Shown here: piece by piece, positions 57,501 to 64,000 of the stretch
Position numbering within the stretch: position 1 is the first letter of the stretch
Layout: every line of letters begins with the position of its first letter
NCBI GenBank assembly: GCA_023150875.1
Contig: JAKLKC010000002.1
Coordinates: 1-64,000, forward strand
DNA from: Myxococcota bacterium
Lineage (GTDB): Bacteria; Myxococcota_A; UBA796; UBA9615; JAKLKC01
Length of the DNA: 64,000 bases
Direction: 5' to 3'
The notes under the pieces: generated by a model
The model's database searches: none
What the model saw: only the letters and a program-made list of their open reading frames with translations
What the model was told of the DNA's origin: nothing
Program-made: the position numbers and the translations under genes

Positions 57501-60500
57501 TGGGTGCCCTCGTCCACGACCCCGTCGCAGTCCTCGTCGACGCCGTCCGGTCCCTCCAGGGCCCCCGGGTGGATCGAGGCGTCGCCGTCGTGGCAGTCCT
57601 CTCCGCCCAGGAACCAGGTGTCGTATCCGTCGCCGTCGGCGTCCAGCTCGTCGCCGCCGGCACAGTCGTCGTCCACGCCGTTGTAGGGGACCTCGACGGC
57701 TCCCGGGTGGACCGAGGCGTTGCCGTCGTCGCAGTCGGTCCCCCCCACGATCGCCGCGGGGTGGCCGTCGCCGTCCACGTCCACCAGGTCCGTGCCGTTG
57801 CAGTCCTGGTCGATGCCGTCGTAGGGGACCTCCGTCGCACCGGGGAAGACCGAGTCGTCGGTGTCCCGACAGTCCCCCCCGCACACCGTCACCCCGTCCC
57901 CGTCGGCGTCCGACTCCTCGTCCACCAGGCCGTCGCAGTCGTCGTCCACGCCGTTGCAGGCTTCGGGGGCCTCGGGGTGGATGGCCGGGTTCCCGTCCTG
58001 GCAGTCCCCGCCGCACGTGGCCCAGCCGTCCCCGTCGGCATCGTCGTTCTCGTCCACGGACCCGTCGCAGTCGTCGTCGATCCCGTTGCAGGGCTCGCCG
58101 GCGCCGGGGTACACCGACGCCGCGTGGTCGTCGCAGTCGCCGGCACACGTGGTGTAGCCGTCGGAGTCGAGGTCGTAGCCCTCGTCCACGGAGAGGTCGC
58201 AGTCGTCGTCGAGTCCGTTGCAGGTCTCGGTGGCGCCGGGCTCCACGTAGGGGTTGGCGTCGTTGCAGTCTCCTGCGCAGGTGGTGGTCCCGTCGCCGTC
58301 GGCGTCGAAGCCCTCGTCGATCCCCCCGTCGCAGTCGTCGTCCCGGGCGTTGCAGCTCTCGGGGGCCCCGGGGTAGACCGTGGCGGAGCCGTCGTCGCAG
58401 TCCCCCTCGCAGGCGGTCCAGGTGTCGTGGTCGTTGTCGAAGCCCTCGTCCACCGACCCGTCGCAGTCGTCGTCCACGAAGTTGCAGGCCTCGGCGCGTC
58501 CCGGGCTCACCGTGGCGTCGGCGTCGTCGCAGTCGCCGCCGCAGGTGGTGTACCCGTCTCCGTCGGCGTCGTAGCCCTCGTCCGTGGCCCCGTCGCAGTC
58601 GTCGTCTACGCCGTTGCAGGTCTCGTAGGCCCCGGGCCGCACCCCCGCGTTGCCGTCGTTGCAGTCCCCGGCACAGGTGGTCCAGCCGTCGCCGTCGGCG
58701 TCGAAACCCTCGTCGGTGGCGCCATCGCAGTCGTCGTCGATGGCGTTGCAGGCCTCGGCGCGGGAGGGGTTCACCAGGGCGTTGCCATCGTTGCAGTCCC
58801 CGTTGCAGCTCGTGTAGCCGTCGGCGTCGGCGTCGAACCCCTCGTCGGTGACGCCGTCGCAGTCGTCGTCGACGAGGTTGCAGGTCTCGGTGGCGTAGGG
58901 CCGGATCCCCGCGTTGCCGTCGTTGCAGTCGCCCCCGCACGACGTGTACCCGTCGCCGTCGGCGTCGTAGCCCTCGTCGATGGCGAGGTCGCAGTCGTCG
59001 TCGATGCCGTTGCAGACCTCGGCGTGGCCCGGGTAGACGGCGGCGTTGCCGTCGTTGCAGTCACCGTCGCAGGTGGTCCAGCCGTCGCCGTCGTTGTCGG
59101 AGTTCTCGTCGATGACGCCGTTGCAGTTGTTGTCGATGCCGTCGCACAGGTCGGCGACGCCGGGGTTCATCGCCGCGTTGCCGTCGTTGCAGTCGCCGCC
59201 GCACGAGGTGTAACCGTCCCCGTCGCCGTCGAACCCCTCGTCCACGGTCCCGTCGCAGTCCTGATCGACGCCGTCGCAGGTCTCCACCGCGCCGGGCTTG
59301 ATGGTGGCGTTGCCGTCGTTGCAGTCGCCGCCGCAGGACGTGTAGCCGTCCCCGTCGGCGTCGAAACCGTCGTCCACGATCCCGTCGCAGTCCTGATCGA
59401 TGCCGTCGCAGGACTCGGCGGCGCCGGGCCGGATGGCGTTGTTCCCGTCGTTGCAGTCGCCCCCGCAGGACGTGTAGCCGTCGCCGTCCAGGTCGTACCC
59501 CTCGTCGGTCAGCCCGTCGCAGTCGTCGTCGGCGCCGTTGCAGACCTCCGCCCGCCCGGGGTAGATGGCGGCGTTGGAGTCGTTGCAGTCGCCGTTGCAG
59601 GTGGTGTAGCCGTCGCCGTCGGTGTCGAAGCCCTCGTCCGTGGCCCCGTCGCAGTCGTCGTCGACGGCGTTGCAGGCCTCCAGCCGGCCGGGGTTGATCC
59701 CGGCGTTGCCGTCGTTGCAGTCGCCGCCGCAGGTGGTCCAGCCGTCGCCGTCGGTGTCGTAGCCCTCGTCCACGGTCCCGTCGCAGTCGTCGTCGATGGC
59801 GTTGCAGGACTCGGTCCGGCCCGGGTTCCGGTTGGGGTCGCCGTCGGCGCAGTCCCCCCCGCCGACGAGGCTGTAGGAGTCGGCCCGGGTCGCCAGCAGG
59901 ACGTTGGGCAGCAGGTTGAAGGTCCCCGACCAGAACGTGGGCTCGATGACGATGGTGGTGGCGAAGATCACCCCCGCGCCGTACTCCGTCTCCGCCAGGA
60001 CCGGGGAGCTGGTGCCCTGCTTGTTGATGACCGAGGTGTAGGCCCCGGGGACCGACAGGGTGCCGTGGCTGGTGTAGTTGAGGTCCTCGACGTCCGCCTC
60101 GGGAACGGAGTAGGGGGTGTTGAGGAAGCGATGGGTGGGGGCGGCGAAGCTGACCTGGTTGTTGTAGTCGTTGGCCTGGGTGATGGAGCCCGGCCCGTTC
60201 GACCAGTCGCCGCCGTGCCAGCCCCGGTCGGCCCCGTGCAGCTCCAGGACGCGGCACTCGTCGCCCGAGACCCAGGTGTTGAGCCAGCTCAGGTTCGACT
60301 GCATCCGCGTGTAGAAGGTCGACGACTGGTCGGAGAGGATCACCACCTTGTCGAACGAGCTCAGGCTGGCGACCCCGAAGGAGCTGGAACCGTAGGTGGT
60401 GTAGGAGATCCCCTCGGCGTCGAGCAGGTCCTGGACGGAGTACACGTCCCACCAGGGGAGGTCGTCGTAGAACACGGCGACGTTGCGGGGGCGGAGGGGG

Positions 60501-61465
60501 CACTCCCTCAGGTAGCCCGCGTTGGGGGAGCACTCGATGTACCCGTCGCCGTCGTTGTCGACCTCGTCGCCGGGGACCGTGCCGTCGCAGTTGTTGTCCA
60601 GGCCGTCGCACTTCTCGGTGGCCCCCGGCTCGGTGTAGGCGTTCCCGTCGTCGCAGTCGCCGCCGCACCCGGTGGTGCCGTCGCCGTCCCGGTCGGAGCA
60701 CTCCGGGGGCGGCACGAACCGCAGGCCGAAGTGGCCGTCCCCGTCGGGGTCCGCGCCGTCGGCGTAGCTCTGGAGGCCCAGGGCGTTGCAGCCGTAAGTC
60801 AGGGTGGAGGATCCGCCGTCGGTGATGCCGATGGAGGCGCTCTGGCCGTAGTTGTGGGCGTTGCCGGCGGCGAAGTAGGTGTCGTCGTAGAAGACCTCGA
60901 TGATGTTGGTGTTCTCGTGGAGCTTGACCTCGAAGGTGATGGTGTAGGACTCGTTCCCCCCGTAGTAGTTCGTCTGGTACCACTCGGCGATGAACGTGCG
61001 GTTGGGGCTCCCCCCCACGGTGTCGTACCACACGCCCCGGTCGCCGGCGTCCGTCGACTTCAGGTCGTCCCAGAACGGGGCGATCATCGGGTGCCCGGCG
61101 GAGGAGAGGGGGCAGGGGTTGTTGTAGTCGGCGGCGTACCCGTCGAAGGAGAGGGCGCCGTTGGCGCTCAGGGTGACCGCGGTGTAGGTGTCGCCATAGA
61201 ACTTGAAGTCGAACCCCAGGGAGACGGTCTGGGCGCCCTCGTCACCGAGGTTGAGCTTGTTGGCGGCGAACTCGTAGTCGAAGTCCCACGGTCCCCCGAA
61301 GGTCCCCTCGTCGATCCACAGGTAGCCGTATAGGTCCGGGCCTCCGGTGTCGGCGGTGGCCACTGAGGGCGCCAGCCCGGCGAGCAGGGAGAGGAGGGCC
61401 GCGGCCGCGTGGCGGGGCCGGGTGGTGGGGCGGGTGGGGGCGGCGAGGTGGGTGGGGTGGGGCAC
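54503..61465 (-). CDS. Giant (2320 codon) MopE-like repeat surface protein; possible fusion of a MYXO-CTERM protein and a choice-of-anchor-D lipoprotein
   Basis: GTG start after GGAGGG; N-terminal beta domain, inserted Rossmann/GATase-like domain, about 34 CxGxDxDCDGxxDEG repeats, internal GGCDSRGRGQGGGLAAGLALGLLIPLRRRRTFPRAAVVSAVALLALPGCTD, two choice-of-anchor-D-like domains. Confidence 0.8.
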   Translation of the reverse strand: MPHPTHLAAPTRPTTRPRHAAAALLSLLAGLAPSVATADTGGPDLYGYLWIDEGTFGGPWDFDYEFAANKLNLGDEGAQTVSLGFDFKFYGDTYTAVTLSANGALSFDGYAADYNNPCPLSSAGHPMIAPFWDDLKSTDAGDRGVWYDTVGGSPNRTFIAEWYQTNYYGGNESYTITFEVKLHENTNIIEVFYDDTYFAAGNAHNYGQSASIGITDGGSSTLTYGCNALGLQSYADGADPDGDGHFGLRFVPPPECSDRDGDGTTGCGGDCDDGNAYTEPGATEKCDGLDNNCDGTVPGDEVDNDGDGYIECSPNAGYLRECPLRPRNVAVFYDDLPWWDVYSVQDLLDAEGISYTTYGSSSFGVASLSSFDKVVILSDQSSTFYTRMQSNLSWLNTWVSGDECRVLELHGADRGWHGGDWSNGPGSITQANDYNNQVSFAAPTHRFLNTPYSVPEADVEDLNYTSHGTLSVPGAYTSVINKQGTSSPVLAETEYGAGVIFATTIVIEPTFWSGTFNLLPNVLLATRADSYSLVGGGDCADGDPNRNPGRTESCNAIDDDCDGTVDEGYDTDGDGWTTCGGDCNDGNAGINPGRLEACNAVDDDCDGATDEGFDTDGDGYTTCNGDCNDSNAAIYPGRAEVCNGADDDCDGLTDEGYDLDGDGYTSCGGDCNDGNNAIRPGAAESCDGIDQDCDGIVDDGFDADGDGYTSCGGDCNDGNATIKPGAVETCDGVDQDCDGTVDEGFDGDGDGYTSCGGDCNDGNAAMNPGVADLCDGIDNNCNGVIDENSDNDGDGWTTCDGDCNDGNAAVYPGHAEVCNGIDDDCDLAIDEGYDADGDGYTSCGGDCNDGNAGIRPYATETCNLVDDDCDGVTDEGFDADADGYTSCNGDCNDGNALVNPSRAEACNAIDDDCDGATDEGFDADGDGWTTCAGDCNDGNAGVRPGAYETCNGVDDDCDGATDEGYDADGDGYTTCGGDCDDADATVSPGRAEACNFVDDDCDGSVDEGFDNDHDTWTACEGDCDDGSATVYPGAPESCNARDDDCDGGIDEGFDADGDGTTTCAGDCNDANPYVEPGATETCNGLDDDCDLSVDEGYDLDSDGYTTCAGDCDDHAASVYPGAGEPCNGIDDDCDGSVDENDDADGDGWATCGGDCQDGNPAIHPEAPEACNGVDDDCDGLVDEESDADGDGVTVCGGDCRDTDDSVFPGATEVPYDGIDQDCNGTDLVDVDGDGHPAAIVGGTDCDDGNASVHPGAVEVPYNGVDDDCAGGDELDADGDGYDTWFLGGEDCHDGDASIHPGALEGPDGVDEDCDGVVDEGTHAWDDDGDGATELSGDCDDSDPTVYPGAPELDDGIDNDCDGFTDEGAPDVDDDGDGYSEDAGDCDDTDDEVHPGAPELSNSVDDDCDGAIDEGTGGTDEDGDGFAESGGDCNDARDDTHPGAVELPDGADNDCDGVVDETTELYDDDGDGYSEVAGDCNDGDPLVSPGAVEVLDGVDNDCDGVVDGGVSDTADGDGDGYAPAGGDCDDDDPSAYPGAPEEADGVDDDCDGEVDEGTVASDDDGDGFSEEQGDCHDGDPGIHPDAEEEVNGVDDDCDGRVDEGTSQSDDDGDGFSEDQGDCDDADEDVHPGAGEVADGVDEDCDGVTDEGTDAFDDDGDGHSEDQGDCDDAEAFTNPDAIEDCDGMDNDCDGEVDPGCGDDSEGDGEVDPGDCGGCDSRGRGQGGGLAAGLALGLLIPLRRRRTFPRAAVVSAVALLALPGCTDVNINASTPELRITPDIVDFGAVLVGSDPVRDVFLDNAGSGTMTVLGLVLDDPGGDFEVVTGIEGDIGPGEVAQIQVAYHPRIEGDDRAVLTININAQGAEGSQELVLRGSARSGALAVYPALVDFGPVEPGDPQHASVTVRNEGVADLNLLRAEVESGEAFSVSLPASVGALPLALREGEELVLTVTFAPAEVAAAAGSLVIETDDAARPLVDVPLYGNDCTATHHQGFDLDGDGYACGADCFEGDADSHPGAPELADGLDNDCDGTVDEGTENYDDDGDGHAEVGGDCNDADADVFPGGTEVSNGVDDDCDGLTDEGTEDSDDDLDGYSEVGGDCDDGDPTVYPGAPEDGGAGDASGDGLDNDCDGLTDEGTRASDDDHDGYSEDEGDCDDSDDDVYPGAPDGGPGLDWDCDGTATGADDADGDGWGPAGGDCNDAVPTIHPGATELANGLDDDCDGTVDEGTVLRDDDGDGRSENQGDCNDGLADVYPGAAEVMDGVDNNCDGRVDEGTTAYDDDRDGFTEAGGDCDDTRADVRPGALEVPNGRDDDCDGFVDE

Positions 61466-61545
61466 GAGACCCTCCAGTCCGGACCGCCGGACGCTAGCAC
61501 CCGCGCGCCAGGATCCGCAACTCCGACGCGGGATCCGGCCCGGGT

Positions 61546-62337
61546 TTACCGGCCCCCGCCGATCCGGCGCGCCAGCCACAGCGGCGGCCCCAGGACGCCA
61601 AGGGCCACCGCGAGGGCCAGGGCGCCGCAAGTGGCGGCCGCCGTCATCCAGGACAAGGCGGCGACGACCGGCCTCGTCGCGGCGGCGAGGGCGGCGGCGT
61701 GGGCGGGGAGGTGGGCCGCCAGGGCCCCGAGGCAGCCCCACAGGAGGACCGCCACCGCCAGGGGAGGGCCGGCGATGCGGAAGTCCGCGGCGCTCGGGTG
61801 GGCCTCCGCTCCCAGGAGCACCGCGCCCGCGAAGAACGCCCAGGTGCGGGGAGCGCCCCAGTCCAGGTCCCGCAGCGCGCCGGCGAGGTCCCGGGCCACG
61901 TCGGCGGCGCTCCCGCCGAGGTCGGGGCGGGGCAGCTCCACTCCGGTGACGCTCGCAAGCGCTGGGAGCAGGAGGGCTCCGGCGGCGAGGGGCGAGAGCC
62001 CCACCGCCAGGTCCCGCACCGCCGGCACCGCCCACGGCGCCCACGGTGCGCCGGTGCGGCACAGGCCGCGGCGGTCGGGGTCGTTGAAGCTGAAACGCAG
62101 CTCCGCGACCCGGTAGCCCGAGACCCAGGCGGCGACGGCGTGGCTGACTTCGTGCACGAGGTTGGCGGGGGCACGGAGCCACGCGAAGGCGGCGACTCCG
62201 CCGCTCCGGGGGAACAGGGCCGCCGCCGCCCCCGCCAGCAACCGGACGAAGACGACCCTGGAGAGCACGAACAGGGCGGACGTCGCCAGGAGAAGGGGAA
62301 GGAGAGCGGAGAGGGCATGGAAGAACCCGGTCGCCAT
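61546..62337 (-). CDS. Polytopic membrane protein with HEVSH zinc-metalloprotease-like motif (M50-like)
   Basis: MATGFFHALSALLPLLLATSALFVLSRVVFVRLL...NLVHEVSHAVAAWVSGYRVAELRF; ATG after GGGAGG. Confidence 0.65.
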   Translation of the reverse strand: MATGFFHALSALLPLLLATSALFVLSRVVFVRLLAGAAAALFPRSGGVAAFAWLRAPANLVHEVSHAVAAWVSGYRVAELRFSFNDPDRRGLCRTGAPWAPWAVPAVRDLAVGLSPLAAGALLLPALASVTGVELPRPDLGGSAADVARDLAGALRDLDWGAPRTWAFFAGAVLLGAEAHPSAADFRIAGPPLAVAVLLWGCLGALAAHLPAHAAALAAATRPVVAALSWMTAAATCGALALAVALGVLGPPLWLARRIGGGR

Positions 62338-62423
62338 CCTCCCATGGTATTCCGCCGCCCCCCCGGTGTCCGGTGGGGGCCGCGCCGACCTGGACCTCGG
62401 GCGGCTCGGCGCGGCGCGGTGCG

Positions 62424-62496
62424 GGTCCCGTGTCCGCGTTCGTGCTGTTGCTCGATCCCCGGCGGGCACGGGCTCGGGCACGGGCTCGGGCACGAC
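62424..62496. repeat. Intergenic GTGCCC-family tract with inverted arms
   Basis: gtcccgtgtccgcgttcgtgctgttgctcg then ggcgggcacgggctcgggcacgggctcgggcacgac. Confidence 0.75.
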
Positions 62497-62589
62497 GGGG
62501 CGGCGACGGTGGCGGAGCCGATCCCCCCGACTTCTGGGCGCCGACGCGGCCAGGACGGACTCCAGCCGCCTGGCTTCGCGCCGAGGAGA

Positions 62590-62598
62590 TGTGATACT
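62590..62598 (+). promoter_or_regulatory. Putative extended -10 TGTGATACT
   Basis: AT-containing TGnGATACT, ~70 nt upstream of the small basic ORF. Confidence 0.4.
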
Positions 62599-62666
62599 TT
62601 CCCTCGCCCTCGCGGCCGTCCCCGGGCGGGGCCGACGCCGTCGAGGCGAGAGGCGTAGGGAAGAAG

Positions 62667-62798
62667 ATGGCCTTCAAGCGTCAGATCTCGAAGAGCGGCA
62701 ACCGCGCCCGGGTGCGGCTGCGCAAGACCGCCCGCTACCGCGCGAAGCTCCGCGCCAAGGACCGCAAGCGCAAGCTGCGGGCGAAGCGGGCGATCTGA
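62667..62798 (+). CDS. 43-aa very basic small protein
   Basis: MAFKRQISKSGNRARVRLRKTARYRAKLRAKDRKRKLRAKRAI; contained within longer track ORF in the same frame, not listed separately. Confidence 0.7.
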   Translation: MAFKRQISKSGNRARVRLRKTARYRAKLRAKDRKRKLRAKRAI

Positions 62799-62815
62799 GC
62801 CGCCCCAGGGACGGA

Positions 62816-63940
62816 ATGCCCCGAGCCGGTGGCGCGATGACCGAGGAGCCCGAGGGCACGGCGGAGTTCGTCGTGCTCGAGGAGTCCATCGTCGATCAGG
62901 CGATCGCCGACGGGCGGCGCGGCGAGTTCCGCAAGCAGGTGATCCGGGCCGACTGCCCCTCGGGGCGGGCCCTGGCTCTCGTGCGCAAGCAGGCGGCCGT
63001 GGGCTCGGACCGCGGGCCGGTGCTGCTGATCCATGGATGGGGGCAGAATCGGTACTCCTGGCACCTGTCGGAGCGGAGCTTCGCCAACTACCTCGCGGAC
63101 CGCGGCTACGACGTCTTCAACCTGGAGCTCACCGGCCACGGGCGCTCCAAGGACTTCGGGACCGCGCCGGCCGAGCGCTTCGAGGACTACGTCCAGGACG
63201 CCTGCGCGGTGGTCCGGGCGGTGAGCCGCGCGTCGTCGGGGGGCGGCGTGTTCCTGCTGGGCCACAGCCTCGGCGGCACCGTCTGCTATGCCGCGGCCTC
63301 CCGGGTGGCGCCCCTGCTGGCGGGGATCGTGACCTTCGCCGGCCTGTTCACCTTCGGCCGGGGGAACCCCACGACGCTGCGCCTGGCGCGGCTGGCCCGG
63401 CGCCTCGCCGGAGATCGCCAGGTCCGGGCTTCCTTCAAGATGAGCATCATCGCCCGGGCGATGGACGGGGTCCTGGGCCTGGTGGATGACTTCTTCTGGT
63501 CCTTCCCCCTCGCCGGGTGGTACCCCGGCAGCGTCGAGCCCCACGTGCTCCGGGAGAGGCTGAACCGGGGACTCGACTGGACCGGCATCAACATCCTGAT
63601 GACGATGCTGAGGTGGGCCGCCGACGGGGAGCTGACGGGCGAGTGCGGCAGGGACTACGGGGCGGAGTTCGCCGCCCTGGACGTGCCGCTGCTCGTGCTT
63701 GCCGGCGACGAGGACAGGATGCTGCCCCCCGAGGACGCCCGGCCGGCCTTCGAGCGGTCGGACAGCCGGGACAAGACGTTCAAGCTCCTCAGCCCCGACC
63801 GCGAGGAGGGCCACTGGGGCCACCTCGACATCCTGCTGGGGAGGCTCGCCCCCCGGTACGTCTGGCCCCTCTGCGCGGACTGGATGGACGCGCGGTGTGC
63901 CCCCCGGGGACGCGCGCCCCGAGCGGCGCTCAGCGCTTGA
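62816..63940 (+). CDS. Alpha/beta hydrolase
   Basis: VLLIHGWGQNRYSWHLSERSFANYLADRGYDVFNLELTGHGRS...FLLGHSLGGTVCYAA...VLAGDEDRMLPPEDA; alternative start 62837. Confidence 0.85.
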   Translation: MPRAGGAMTEEPEGTAEFVVLEESIVDQAIADGRRGEFRKQVIRADCPSGRALALVRKQAAVGSDRGPVLLIHGWGQNRYSWHLSERSFANYLADRGYDVFNLELTGHGRSKDFGTAPAERFEDYVQDACAVVRAVSRASSGGGVFLLGHSLGGTVCYAAASRVAPLLAGIVTFAGLFTFGRGNPTTLRLARLARRLAGDRQVRASFKMSIIARAMDGVLGLVDDFFWSFPLAGWYPGSVEPHVLRERLNRGLDWTGINILMTMLRWAADGELTGECGRDYGAEFAALDVPLLVLAGDEDRMLPPEDARPAFERSDSRDKTFKLLSPDREEGHWGHLDILLGRLAPRYVWPLCADWMDARCAPRGRAPRAALSA

Positions 63941-64000
63941 TCACCTCGGCGTCGTCCCCGCTGTAGCGCACCTCGATCCGCCAGGACTCCGGCGCCTTGC
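63930..64000 (-). CDS. Partial CDS, C-terminal 22 residues (...KAPESWRIEVRYSGDDAEVIKR*)
   Basis: Open minus frame to right edge with sensible composition; TGA at 63932-63930. Confidence 0.4.
   Translation of the reverse strand, partial: KAPESWRIEVRYSGDDAEVIKR

Noticed and set aside
57880-59860. CRISPR-like regular 132-bp spacing
   Set aside because: Repeats are codon-periodic, degenerate and encode MopE-type 44-aa units in a continuous frame; no short identical repeats with unique spacers and no cas genes
54848-61333. 2161-aa plus-strand ORF (VVVAVPLVLAVAVPVVV... repeats)
   Set aside because: Exact antisense shadow of the Asp-rich repeat array: GAC-rich codons read as GTC/GTG on the other strand and lack stops. 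No domain logic; the minus-strand frame is clearly coding.
62667-62798. Assignment of the small basic ORF as a specific ribosomal protein (bS21/bL34)
   Set aside because: Charge and size are similar but diagnostic residues for those families are not recognisable
1-64000. tRNA/rRNA genes, integrase or transposase
   Set aside because: No T-loop/anticodon-arm structure, rRNA-like block or transposase motifs found by eye; a tRNAscan/Infernal run would be needed to confirm absence

Overview
64 kb of very GC-rich chromosomal DNA. The MYXO-CTERM-like anchors, lipoproteins with Asp-rich linkers and MopE-type Ca/metal-binding repeats suggest Myxococcota or a related deltaproteobacterial-grade lineage (inference). 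I called about 43 CDSs after discarding many antisense shadow ORFs. Recognisable metabolic and housekeeping genes include argS, ggt, plsB-like plus patatin, DivIVA, an aldehyde dehydrogenase / glutaryl-CoA dehydrogenase / NAD-glutamate dehydrogenase operon, enoyl-CoA hydratase / BKACE / biotin carrier, an FHA protein and a Ser/Thr kinase. The most unusual content is a dispersed family of putative cell-surface proteins built as anchor + acidic stalk or MopE-like repeats + distal beta domain. The layout is mirrored between N-terminally anchored lipoproteins (22.4-27.7 kb and 33.2 kb) and C-terminally (MYXO-CTERM-like) anchored proteins (46.3 kb and the giant gene at 54.5-61.5 kb). The giant 2320-codon ORF contains an internal MYXO-CTERM-like signal directly followed in frame by a lipoprotein signal, so it looks like two genes fused. 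Other observations: a ~165 bp dispersed non-coding repeat (2 copies), a family of GTGCCC/GAGCCC hexamer-repeat intergenic tracts (4 loci), a consensus-like sigma70 promoter for the lysine/glutarate-like operon, an unlisted 43-aa very basic small protein, and many 1-4 bp translationally coupled gene junctions. No rRNA, tRNA, CRISPR array or transposase was seen. No database search was possible; all family names are by eye.
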